A DNA stretch of 8,616 nucleotides from F23-B02 sp963633225 (GCA_963633225.1 CAVGXR010000045.1:1-8616); one strand, 5' to 3'. Shown: positions 1-8,548, counted from the first letter of the stretch. The notes: generated by a model from the sequence alone, not told the origin. Translations and numbers: made by a program.

Positions 1-1
1 C

Positions 2-46
2 AAGGCTCAGCTCGAGGCAGTCGGCGCAGCAGTCGAGATCAAGTAA
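2..46 (+). CDS. rplL: 50S ribosomal protein L7/L12, C-terminal fragment (partial at left edge)
   Basis: Only the last 14 codons and the TAA stop are in the window. They read KAQLEAVGAAVEIK, which matches the highly conserved end of L7/L12 (typically a K-x-x-L-E-x-x-G-A-x-V-E-x-K pattern, the last helix and strand of the C-terminal domain). L7/L12 forms the ribosomal stalk that recruits translation GTPases. The upstream gene would be expected to be rplJ (L10), outside the window. A strong terminator lies 21 bases after the stop, so this is the last gene of its transcript and rpoB does not follow directly. Identification rests on a short but distinctive tail. Confidence 0.88.
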   Translation, partial: KAQLEAVGAAVEIK

Positions 47-67
47 GAAATTACTCGATACACAAAC

Positions 68-106
68 AAAAGGAGTGCAGATTTTTCGATCTGTACTCCT
101 TTTTTG
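68..106 (+). terminator. Rho-independent terminator after rplL
   Basis: AGGAGTGCAGAT (71-82) pairs with ATCTGTACTCCT (89-100): 12 base pairs including one G-T wobble, around a 6-base TTTTCG loop, followed by a run of six T. This is a textbook intrinsic terminator for the rplL transcript. Read on the minus strand the same stem is followed by TTTTGTTTG, so it may also stop leftward transcripts from the lipoprotein gene that converges on it. Confidence 0.92.
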
Positions 107-116
107 CCAACATAAG

Positions 117-131
117 ATGCTTCGCAAGCAT
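117..131. repeat. Short perfect hairpin
   Basis: ATGCTT-CGC-AAGCAT is a 6-bp perfect inverted repeat with a 3-base loop, in the intergenic stretch between rplL and the convergent lipoprotein gene. It has no T run on either side, so it is not a convincing terminator; it may only be part of the 3' region of the leftward transcript. Confidence 0.4.
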
Positions 132-150
132 TGTAATGCACCCACGGGAT

Positions 151-324
151 GTGAGACGGATTTGTTTTTTCCGATGTTTCGATACCGTGCACCTGCAATA
201 TGCGTATAGGTGCAGCCTCAATGCGCCTCCAAAAAAGCGCGAGACGAATTTATTTCTTCCGATGTTTCGATACCGTGCAACTGCAATATGTGTATAGGTA
301 GGTGCCTCAATGCGCCTCTAAAAA
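151..324. repeat. Imperfect tandem repeat, two ~86-bp copies spaced by 88 bases
   Basis: Copy 1 (151-235) and copy 2 (239-324) align with about ten differences and one single-base indel, roughly 88% identity by eye. A 23-base core is identical (169-191 and 257-279). Copy 2 contains the last codons and stop of the lipoprotein gene on the minus strand; copy 1 carries a second, detached version that would also read F-L-E-A-H-stop. This suggests a tandem duplication of the gene end plus about 65 bases of its 3' flank. Within copy 1, TGCACCT (188-194) pairs with AGGTGCA (208-214); copy 2 does not keep this stem intact. The whole 107-306 gap holds nothing else I can support. Confidence 0.85.
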
Positions 325-699
325 TCCTTTGAGGAAATTGAGATCTATCCTGCCGCCTGAGCTCAGGGCGGTGTAAACGCTGCCGGCGTGGACAATGGTG
401 CGGCTGTCAATGACGGTGAGCTTTTCCATGCAGCTGCCGTCGGCGGCGAACCATTTCAGCGCACATGACCAGCTGTCGGAATTAAGCTTGCCGGAGCGCG
501 TAAATTCGAGGGAATTTATGTTGTCGCTTATGCGTTTTATGCTCCCTGCGTCGTTCAGCTCGACAGTTCTGCCCGTGACCCCGGATATGAGTTCAAGCCT
601 GCTTGCCTTGCCGATGTTCAGCGTCATGGTATCCGAAGAGCATCCGGCAAACGACAGGATGACAGCAAGCGCAAAGACGAGCGCTGTGATTTTTCTCAT
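307..699 (-). CDS. Small putative lipoprotein of unknown function (130 aa)
   Basis: The first 19 residues form a lipoprotein signal peptide: MRK, a hydrophobic stretch TALVFALAVILSF, then the lipobox F-A-G-C with Cys20 as the expected lipidated residue. The mature part of about 110 residues contains alternating polar/hydrophobic segments (LNIGKASRLELIS, GRTVELNDAGSIKRI, GGRIDLNFLKGFLEAH) that look like a small beta-rich fold, but I do not recognise a family. The ATG at 699 is supported by GGAGG eight bases upstream. It is probably anchored to the outer face of the cytoplasmic membrane. It lies downstream of truA on the same strand, about 100 bases away, with its own possible promoter. Its 3' end lies inside copy 2 of the tandem repeat, and a second copy of the last codons lies 88 bases further on. 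Confidence 0.75.
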   Translation of the reverse strand: MRKITALVFALAVILSFAGCSSDTMTLNIGKASRLELISGVTGRTVELNDAGSIKRISDNINSLEFTRSGKLNSDSWSCALKWFAADGSCMEKLTVIDSRTIVHAGSVYTALSSGGRIDLNFLKGFLEAH

Positions 700-723
700 A
701 CCTGATACCTCCGTACAATTTTT

Positions 724-752
724 GATATAAATAGGACGGAGAAAAAAGCCAA
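724..752 (-). promoter_or_regulatory. Possible promoter for the small lipoprotein gene
   Basis: On the minus strand, TTGGCT (747-752) is followed after 17 bases by TATATC (724-729), about 25 bases before the start codon at 699. Both hexamers match the sigma-A consensus only partly (four of six for the -35 and five of six for the -10). Read-through from truA remains an alternative. Confidence 0.45.
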
Positions 753-777
753 AGGTTCCATGTATTAATTACTTTAT

Positions 778-791
778 TTCCGGCGCCGGAA
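778..791. repeat. GC-rich 14-bp perfect palindrome between truA and the lipoprotein gene
   Basis: TTCCGGCGCCGGAA is self-complementary and sits 13 bases after the truA stop (minus strand). It could fold as a short hairpin at the end of the truA transcript, but the following bases on the minus strand are ATAAAG rather than a T run, so an intrinsic terminator is not supported. A protein-binding site or chance are the alternatives. Confidence 0.4.
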
Positions 792-804
792 TCAGGCTGC
801 CGCG

Positions 805-1542
805 CTAATAAAAGACCTCCCACAGGCACAAGCCCTGCGCGGGAGCGGTAGGCCCTGCGTTTTCGCGCCGCTTTGATGCAAGCGCACTCTCCACATCCGC
901 CGCCGTCATCCTGTGCGCGCCAACCTCGAGCAGCGTTCCGACGATAATGCGCACCATGTTATAAAGAAAACCGTCGCCCGATACGGTGAAGCGCAGCTCC
1001 TCGCCGAGGCGGACTATATCTATTGTATCTATCCGCCGCACGGCGGATTTTTTCATGCGTTTATTCGACTGGAAGGCGGTAAAATCATGCTCGCCGAGCA
1101 GCACCTCCGCTGCCCTGCGCATTGCGTCCGTGTCCAGCGCCTCCTCGACGCGGTACATATACCTGCGCTCGAACACATTCTGCACCGCACTGTTGCGCAC
1201 CCTGTAAACGTAGGTCTTGCCGGTGCAGCTGAGACGTGCGTGAAATCTCGGTCCGGCAAGCGTGAGCTCGTTTGCCGCAATATCCTCCGGCAGAGCGCCG
1301 CGCAGCCGCGACAGTATCTCCTGCACCGTGAGGCGGGTATCTGCGTGGAACGACGCGACCTGCATTCTTGCGTGTGCACCGGCATCCGTCCTGCCCGAGG
1401 CGCTGACCTCGACGGGCTGCTCGAGAATGCGCGAAAGCGCGGCCTCGACCTTGGCCTGTATTGTGTTTTCCGTGTTGCCCTGACGCTGCCAGCCGCGGTA
1501 GCGCGTTCCGTCGTAGCTCAGGGTGAGCTTGTAATTATTCAT
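805..1542 (-). CDS. truA: tRNA pseudouridine(38-40) synthase TruA
   Basis: This enzyme converts uridines 38, 39 and 40 in the tRNA anticodon stem-loop to pseudouridine in the cytoplasm. The 245-residue product has the usual family length. It opens with LTLSYDGTRYRGWQRQ, a hallmark of TruA, and carries the catalytic motif GRTDAGAHA at residues 50-58 with Asp53 as the nucleophile. Later family signatures include the FHARLSCTGKTYVYRV block (about residues 100-115), GEHDFTAF near the middle, and GDGFLYNMVRIIVGTLLEVG (about 189-208). The ATG at 1542 lies inside the end of the preceding DUF2156 gene (8-base overlap), with only a weak ribosome binding site (CTGAGAT), so translation is probably coupled to that gene. 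It is transcribed from the promoter at 2438-2466. No defect is visible. Confidence 0.97.
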   Translation of the reverse strand: MNNYKLTLSYDGTRYRGWQRQGNTENTIQAKVEAALSRILEQPVEVSASGRTDAGAHARMQVASFHADTRLTVQEILSRLRGALPEDIAANELTLAGPRFHARLSCTGKTYVYRVRNSAVQNVFERRYMYRVEEALDTDAMRRAAEVLLGEHDFTAFQSNKRMKKSAVRRIDTIDIVRLGEELRFTVSGDGFLYNMVRIIVGTLLEVGAHRMTAADVESALASKRRENAGPTAPAQGLCLWEVFY

Positions 1543-2407
1543 ATCTCAGTCTGAATTTTTTCAGCATATAGTCGGGGAAGTACGACTGCTTTGCCTGCCG
1601 CAGTCCCTCGTCGCCGACATCGTCCTCGCGGTTTATGTATCGTATTCCGCACTGCTCCAGCTCCGTTTTTGCAAACAGGCAGTTTATCATCTGGAACGCG
1701 CCCTTGTACTCGCGCTTGGCCTTTTCGATGTGCACGATCAGCGTGTCGCCGAGCACCTCGCCGATGCAGAACGCTGCGATATCCTCGCCGCAGTGCAGCG
1801 CATAGCCCGTGCAGCCGTAGGCGGCAAAGTCGCGCAGCACCTCGCGTGTGTGGTCATTTTCGTACATCGCAAGCTCGCTGAGCCCCGTGTCTGACCAGTC
1901 GTGCGCACAGCAGTCGGCGACAAGATGTGCGTTTTCGGCTGTTATCGGCTCAAGGCGGTAGTCTGGGCAGAGCTTCTCAAACTGATGGATGAGGTTGCGC
2001 TTTTTGCTGTATTTCTTGCCGGCAAGATACGCAAGATCCTCGGCTCTGTACATATAGTCGGCAATGTCCGGCTCCTCCTCGGCTGTGAATGTGAACGCCT
2101 GACGCAGCTCTGCTGCCGCCTCCTCGGGAACAAGGCTCATCGTTAGCCCTTCTCCCGCTTTTTCCCGCAGCATCGCAGCTCTTTTGCACAGGCTGCCCTC
2201 GCCGAGCGGCAGCAGATAATCGTACTTGCCGCCGTGCCGAGCCCGCTCGCGCATGAACAGAACGCCGTCGGATATGCAGTATTCATATCCGAATCTGTCC
2301 GCCCACATGAATATGCCCAGCACAGAGTAGTCGCAGGAGCGATACTGGCCGAGCAGGTAAGGCCGCAGCTCGGCGGCATCGGCAAGCGTTATTTTTTTAA
2401 AATCCAC
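1535..2407 (-). CDS. DUF2156 family protein (phosphatidylglycerol lysyltransferase C-terminal-like, 290 aa)
   Basis: The protein matches the DUF2156 family, whose members have two GNAT-like acyltransferase folds and are related to the catalytic domain of aminoacyl-phosphatidylglycerol synthases (MprF). Visible signatures, numbered from the GTG start: SVLGIFMWADRF (28-39), LAGKKYSKKRNLIHQFEK (128-145), a GNAT-like beta-rich stretch YALHCGEDIAAFCIGEVLGD (202-221), and NREDDVGDEGLRQAKQSYFP (259-278), the strongest family mark. I chose GTG at 2407 because it has AGAGG eight bases upstream and a near-consensus promoter 31 bases upstream. The 334-residue version starting at 2539 would begin upstream of that promoter. 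There are no transmembrane segments, so it is a cytoplasmic protein rather than a full MprF. The substrate is not known; aminoacyl-tRNA-dependent or acyl-CoA-dependent transfer are both possible. It is the first gene of a unit with truA. Confidence 0.9.
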   Translation of the reverse strand: MDFKKITLADAAELRPYLLGQYRSCDYSVLGIFMWADRFGYEYCISDGVLFMRERARHGGKYDYLLPLGEGSLCKRAAMLREKAGEGLTMSLVPEEAAAELRQAFTFTAEEEPDIADYMYRAEDLAYLAGKKYSKKRNLIHQFEKLCPDYRLEPITAENAHLVADCCAHDWSDTGLSELAMYENDHTREVLRDFAAYGCTGYALHCGEDIAAFCIGEVLGDTLIVHIEKAKREYKGAFQMINCLFAKTELEQCGIRYINREDDVGDEGLRQAKQSYFPDYMLKKFRLRYE

Positions 2408-2415
2408 GGGGGATA

Positions 2416-2420
2416 CCTCT
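2416..2420 (-). promoter_or_regulatory. Ribosome binding site that fixes the GTG start of the DUF2156 gene
   Basis: AGAGG on the minus strand lies 8 bases before GTG at 2407-2405. No comparable site sits before the far-upstream ATG at 2539, which supports the shorter product. Confidence 0.75.
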
Positions 2421-2437
2421 TTTCGTATGATGCCGTC

Positions 2438-2466
2438 ATTATAGCAAACCGCCGAAGAAATAACAA
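2438..2466 (-). promoter_or_regulatory. Sigma-A type promoter for the DUF2156-truA unit
   Basis: On the minus strand TTGTTA (2461-2466) and a perfect TATAAT (2438-2443) are separated by exactly 17 bases. Transcription would begin near 2431, giving a leader of about 24 bases before the GTG at 2407. This is the strongest promoter match in the window. Confidence 0.88.
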
Positions 2467-2496
2467 GCGCATACTCTGCGGAGCGCAAAAACTCAT

Positions 2497-2533
2497 AAAA
2501 AGACAGTAAAAGCCATGACGAAGGTCTTTTTTT
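2497..2533 (+). other. Inverted repeat with T run upstream of secA
   Basis: AAAAAGAC (2497-2504) and GTCTTTTT (2524-2531) form an 8-bp stem around a 19-base loop, with the T run continuing to 2533. It resembles a weak intrinsic terminator in the divergent promoter region between the DUF2156 gene and secA. It could shield secA from upstream rightward transcription, but the stem is AT-rich and the loop is long. Confidence 0.3.
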
Positions 2534-2546
2534 ATTCATAATTATG

Positions 2547-2555
2547 TGTTAAAAT
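2547..2555 (+). promoter_or_regulatory. Possible extended -10 promoter for secA
   Basis: TG-T-TAAAAT is an extended -10 element (five of six to TATAAT) about 40 bases before the secA ATG. The -35 position holds only a T run (2527-2532), so the match depends on the extended -10. The secA start itself is supported by AAAGG eight bases upstream of 2596. Confidence 0.35.
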
Positions 2556-2595
2556 CTATTCGTGAAATTATCTTTACATACGAAAGGCAAATAAT

Positions 2596-5367
<2,772 letters not shown>

Positions 5368-5377
5368 GGAAGTACAA

Positions 5378-6169
5378 ATGGCATTTACTGAAAACACGCA
5401 GAACGGCTGCGTATACATGGTATCGGACAGGATAAGCGCAAAGCATATGTTCACAACGCGCACCGGCGGAGTGAGCAAGGGCGTTTTCGCCTCGTGGAAC
5501 CTCGGTATGAGCCGCGGCGACGACGATGCCGCCCTCTGCGAAAACTACCGTCTTGCCGCTGAGATACTCGGCTGCGGCATGGATGATTTCGTCGCTGCGA
5601 AGCAGGTGCATGGCCGCATCGTCTATCTTGCAACGGAGTCCGACCGCTGCCTCATGGAGCCGGATAAGCGCATAGAGTGCGACGGCTTTGTCACGAACGA
5701 GAAGGGTCTGCCGCTCATGATCTATATCGCTGACTGCGTGCCGGTGCTCCTGCATGAGCCCGAGGCCGGAGTCATTGCGGCGGTGCACTGCGGCTGGAAA
5801 AGCAGCGTGCAGGATATACTCGGCGCGGCTGTGGAAAAAATGTGCGCCCTCGGCGCGAAAACGGAGAATATCCGTGCGGCGATAGGCGCGAGCATCGGCA
5901 AGTGCTGCTTTGAATGCGATGACGATGTGCCCGCAGCGGTCGAGAACTATCTCGGCGGCGACACTGCCGGACTTTTTGAGAGAAAGCCGAACGGCAAGAC
6001 GCATGTCGATCTTCGCGGAGCGAACGCACGCAGGCTCATGCAGCTCGGCCTCGGACGGGAGAATATCGACGTGTCGGACGAGTGCACCATGTGCCTTCCG
6101 CAGAAATACTGGTCGCACCGCGCAACGGACGGAGTGCGCGGCAGCATGGCGGCGGCAATAATGCTTTGA
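5378..6169 (+). CDS. pgeF: Peptidoglycan editing factor / purine nucleoside phosphorylase family protein PgeF (YfiH/YlmD, DUF152)
   Basis: The 263-residue product belongs to the family formerly called multicopper polyphenol oxidases. Family members are reported to remove wrongly incorporated L-serine from peptidoglycan precursors (E. coli PgeF/YfiH) and to act on purine nucleosides as phosphorylase and adenosine deaminase (YlmD, human LACC1). Seen here: FTTRTGGVSKGVFASWNLG (25-43), the metal-ligand triad His78 in KQVHG, Cys120 in ADCVPVLL and His137 in AVHCGWK, then AAIGASIGKCCFE and a C-terminal C-x-x-C..YWSHRATDGVRGSMAA. All key residues are present. GAGGAA precedes the ATG and secA ends 10 bases upstream, so it is probably co-transcribed with secA. 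Cytoplasmic. Which activity matters in this organism cannot be told from sequence. Confidence 0.93.
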   Translation: MAFTENTQNGCVYMVSDRISAKHMFTTRTGGVSKGVFASWNLGMSRGDDDAALCENYRLAAEILGCGMDDFVAAKQVHGRIVYLATESDRCLMEPDKRIECDGFVTNEKGLPLMIYIADCVPVLLHEPEAGVIAAVHCGWKSSVQDILGAAVEKMCALGAKTENIRAAIGASIGKCCFECDDDVPAAVENYLGGDTAGLFERKPNGKTHVDLRGANARRLMQLGLGRENIDVSDECTMCLPQKYWSHRATDGVRGSMAAAIML

Positions 6170-6178
6170 GGTGAGCCA

Positions 6179-7798
6179 ATGTCAAGGATAAACAGATTCA
6201 TCGCGCTCGTGCTTGCGCTGCTGATGAGCCTGCCGCTCGCAGCCTGCGGCACGGCTGACGATGATAAGGACGATTATGTCAAGGGTCAGAGCGCCGGAGT
6301 GGACAAAACGGCGCAGACCGTTGCGGCTGACGACGTTTTCACGCTCAACTGCAATAAGAGCTACAGCATGAACCCGCTCATTGCAACAAACACGAACAAT
6401 CAACTCGTGTGCAGCCTTGTGTATGAGAATATAGTAGAGGTGGACAACAGCTTTGAGGTGCAGCCGAATGTGGTCAGCGAGTGGTCCTCCGAGGACGGCT
6501 CGAGCTGGACGCTCAAGGTCGCGTCGGGGCATACCTTCCATAACGGCGCAGCCCTCACAGCGACGGATGTGGCCTATACCATTCAGATCGCCATGAGAAA
6601 CGACCGCTTCAAGTCCCGCCTGAGCTGTGTCTCGGGCTGCTCGGCAAGCGATTCGGAGACCGTCGTTGTAAATCTCTCCAAGAAAAACATGCAGTTCATG
6701 GCGCTCCTGAGCATACCCGTTATCCAGTACGGCACCGCGACGCAGACCTATCCCGGCGGCTCGGGACCTTATCAGTATGCCGACGATTACAACAGCCTGA
6801 CGGCCTTTTCAAAGTACAAGAGCGCGGTGACGCTGCCGCTCAAGACGATATATCTCAAGGAATACTCAGGAACGGAGGAGACGATGTCTGCCTTTGCCGA
6901 TTCGCTCATCGACGTGGTCGTGAACGATCCGAGCGCGACGACGAATATAGGCTACGGCAACGAAAACGATATACGCGCTTTCAACACGACGAACATGCAC
7001 TATATCGTATTTAACTCCTACAGCACCGACTTCCAGAACGCAGCCCTGCGCTTTGCGATGAACTATGCCTTCGACCGCGATTACATCGTCAACCAGCTCG
7101 GAGGCTACGCAGCCGAGGCAAACCTGCCGGTAAATCCGGCCAGCAGCCTTTATAACGAAAACTACGCAAAGCAGTTCAACTATAATCTGAACAAGGTTCA
7201 GGAGATGCTCAGCAGCGCCGGAATGAAGGACTATGACGGCGATGGCTTTCTGGAGATACAAAACGGCGACACGCTCGTCGAGATCGACCTCAGCTTCCTC
7301 GTTTACAGCGGCAGCACCGTCAAGGTAAACGCCGCAAAGAAATTTGCCGAGGATATGAAGAGCCTCGGCCTGCAGGTCACGATCAACAAGCAGGATTGGG
7401 ACAATTACAAGAAGGTCCTCGAGGCCGGAAATTACGATATGTGCTACTGCGAGGTGCGTCTGGGCGCCGACTTTGACCTGAGCAGTCTGCTCGGCTCGGG
7501 CGCTGCTCTCAACTACGGCTCGGTCAGCGACAGTCAGCTTGACGAGCTGATAAGCGCCTATCTTGCAGCAGGTCCCAAGGACAGTAATACCGCCTGCGAC
7601 AACATGTGCGCATACATTGCAAATAAGGCCTATATAGTGCCGCTGATTTTCGAGCGCCACCAGCTCGTAAGTCACCGCGGCGTTATCGAGGGCGCGAAGG
7701 CGAACGAAAACAATCCCATGTGCAACATTGAAAACTGGACGGTAAACATCCAGACAGCGGAGAAAACAGAGGATACGGGCAAAGCAGGCACTGATTAA
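6179..7798 (+). CDS. ABC transporter substrate-binding lipoprotein, family 5 (SBP_bac_5, peptide/nickel type)
   Basis: The signal peptide (positive N-terminus, hydrophobic ALVLALLMSLP) ends in the lipobox L-A-A-C with Cys23 as the lipid anchor, so the protein is exported by Sec and held on the outer membrane face. The remaining ~515 residues have the family 5 layout: MNPLIATNTNNQLVCSLVYENIVEVD (about 63-88), WTLKVASGHTFHNGAALTATDVAYT, GSGPYQY, then ALRFAMNYAFDRDYIVNQLGG. The dockerin-like loop DYDGDGFLE (351-359), which can bind calcium, is common in this family. Family 5 members usually bind oligopeptides, murein peptides, nickel or dipeptides; the ligand here is unknown. The gene starts 9 bases after pgeF with AGGTGA as ribosome binding site. 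No permease or ATPase gene is adjacent, so it must work with components encoded elsewhere or serve another role. Confidence 0.92.
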   Translation: MSRINRFIALVLALLMSLPLAACGTADDDKDDYVKGQSAGVDKTAQTVAADDVFTLNCNKSYSMNPLIATNTNNQLVCSLVYENIVEVDNSFEVQPNVVSEWSSEDGSSWTLKVASGHTFHNGAALTATDVAYTIQIAMRNDRFKSRLSCVSGCSASDSETVVVNLSKKNMQFMALLSIPVIQYGTATQTYPGGSGPYQYADDYNSLTAFSKYKSAVTLPLKTIYLKEYSGTEETMSAFADSLIDVVVNDPSATTNIGYGNENDIRAFNTTNMHYIVFNSYSTDFQNAALRFAMNYAFDRDYIVNQLGGYAAEANLPVNPASSLYNENYAKQFNYNLNKVQEMLSSAGMKDYDGDGFLEIQNGDTLVEIDLSFLVYSGSTVKVNAAKKFAEDMKSLGLQVTINKQDWDNYKKVLEAGNYDMCYCEVRLGADFDLSSLLGSGAALNYGSVSDSQLDELISAYLAAGPKDSNTACDNMCAYIANKAYIVPLIFERHQLVSHRGVIEGAKANENNPMCNIENWTVNIQTAEKTEDTGKAGTD

Positions 7799-7820
7799 GA
7801 GAGAAACGGAGAGATGGATT

Positions 7821-8204
7821 ATGACAGACAAGGAGCTTTTGGCGATAGCAAGAGATGCATCCGGCAGAGCGTATGTTCCTTATTCCAAGTTCGCGGTCGG
7901 CGCGGCGCTCGAGTGCCGCGGAGGACGGGTGTTCACCGGCTGCAACGTGGAGAATGCAGCCCTCGGCGATACGATATGCGCCGAGCGCACGGCCTGCGTC
8001 AAGGCAGTAAGCGAGGGCTACAGGGATTATGTGCGCCTTGCGATCTATGCGGAGAGTCAGAATTATTGTATGCCCTGCGGCTCGTGCCGCCAGTTCTTGT
8101 CCGAGTTTAACGACGGCGAGATGGAGATACTCTGCTGCAAGGCCGACGGCAGATACGTCAGCTACAGGCTCAAGGAGCTGCTGCCCTATACATTTAATTA
8201 TTAA
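7821..8204 (+). CDS. cdd: Cytidine deaminase, homotetrameric type
   Basis: The enzyme hydrolyses cytidine and deoxycytidine to uridine and deoxyuridine in pyrimidine salvage. The 127-residue length fits the tetrameric bacterial class. The zinc site is complete and placed as in Bacillus: Cys53-Ala-Glu55 in TICAERTA (Glu55 is the proton shuttle) and Cys86/Cys89 in MPCGSCRQ. YVPYSKFAVGAALE near the start and CNVENAALGD complete the substrate pocket signature. The ATG at 7821 has GGAGAG seven to eight bases upstream; a nearer-upstream ATG at 7814 is in another frame. It starts 22 bases after the solute-binding protein gene and is followed 14 bases later by the LysR-HTH gene, so it sits in the same likely transcript. 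Confidence 0.96.
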   Translation: MTDKELLAIARDASGRAYVPYSKFAVGAALECRGGRVFTGCNVENAALGDTICAERTACVKAVSEGYRDYVRLAIYAESQNYCMPCGSCRQFLSEFNDGEMEILCCKADGRYVSYRLKELLPYTFNY

Positions 8205-8218
8205 AAGAGCATCAGACT

Positions 8219-8473
8219 ATGAATCTTGAACAATTGCGCGCATTTGTCGCTGTAGCGGAGGAAAAAAGCTATACAAGGGCAGGGGAGCGGCTGTACATGA
8301 GCCACTCCACGATGTCCCGCGCCGTTTCCGCGCTCGAGCGGGAGTTCGGCGTGAGCCTCATATGGCGCAGCAATCAGGTCGCCGGCGTAACGCCCGAGGG
8401 TGAAAAGCTCTATGCAATGGCCAAGCAGCTGCTCGACCTTGCCGACGATATCGACAGGGAAATGAAAAATTAA
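8219..8473 (+). CDS. LysR-type helix-turn-helix protein without effector domain (84 aa)
   Basis: Residues 1-64 are a complete LysR-type DNA-binding domain: MNLEQLRAFVAVAEEKSYTR, helix pair around 18-40 with recognition helix SHSTMSRAVSALERE, then FGVSLIWR and the wing ending in VTPEGEKL. Residues 62-84 form the linker helix that mediates dimer contact in full-length family members. The reading frame then stops at TAA (8471), where a normal LysR protein (about 300 residues) would continue into its ligand-binding domain. The following bases up to the terminator at 8517 are AT-rich and I see no remnant of that domain in any frame. It is therefore either a genuine DNA-binding-only regulator or an old, cleanly trimmed remnant. 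The ribosome binding site (AAGAG, nine bases before the ATG) is weak. It is the last gene of the run begun by secA. Confidence 0.85.
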   Translation: MNLEQLRAFVAVAEEKSYTRAGERLYMSHSTMSRAVSALEREFGVSLIWRSNQVAGVTPEGEKLYAMAKQLLDLADDIDREMKN

Positions 8474-8516
8474 AGCTTTTACACAAAAATAAGACTGAAA
8501 TTTCTGCGAAAATGAC

Positions 8517-8548
8517 AAAACTCCCCCTTGACATACAGGGGGAGTTTT
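8517..8548 (+). terminator. Rho-independent terminator after the LysR-HTH gene
   Basis: AAAACTCCCCCT (8517-8528) pairs perfectly with AGGGGGAGTTTT (8537-8548): 12 base pairs with an 8-base loop, ending in four T on the plus strand and preceded by A4 so that it also ends in T4 on the minus strand. It lies 43 bases after the LysR-HTH stop and can serve transcripts from both directions. Confidence 0.9.

Noticed and set aside
7..198. Small frame on the minus strand spanning the repeat and the terminator, with peptide HGIETSE shared by both repeat copies
   Set aside because: It starts at TTG and runs through the terminator stem. The base differences between the two repeat copies in this region are nearly all amino-acid changing, which argues against coding.
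395..730. Open frame of 111 codons on the plus strand opposite the small lipoprotein gene
   Set aside because: It has no ribosome binding site or family features, whereas the minus-strand frame has GGAGG, a signal peptide and a lipobox.
913..1554. Open frame of 213 codons on the plus strand opposite truA
   Set aside because: TruA on the minus strand is complete with its catalytic motif; the opposite frame is a codon-bias shadow.
2408..2539. N-terminal extension of the DUF2156 protein to an ATG at 2539
   Set aside because: The near-consensus promoter at 2438-2466 lies inside the extension, the GTG at 2407 has a good ribosome binding site, and the family alignment begins at the GTG-encoded VDFKKITLAD.
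6866..7831. Open frame of 321 codons on the minus strand opposite the solute-binding protein gene
   Set aside because: The plus-strand product has a signal peptide, lipobox and family 5 blocks in order. The antisense chain is Val/Leu/Ala-rich without domain features.
7814..8110. Alternative frame beginning at the ATG seven bases before cdd
   Set aside because: It overlaps cdd in another frame, yields an Arg-rich chain and stops mid-gene. The cdd frame has the full zinc site.
8219..8473. LysR gene as a frameshifted pseudogene
   Set aside because: I looked past the stop in all frames up to the terminator and saw no effector-domain sequence, and the remaining distance is only about 45 bases. 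A simple frameshift or point stop does not explain the short length.
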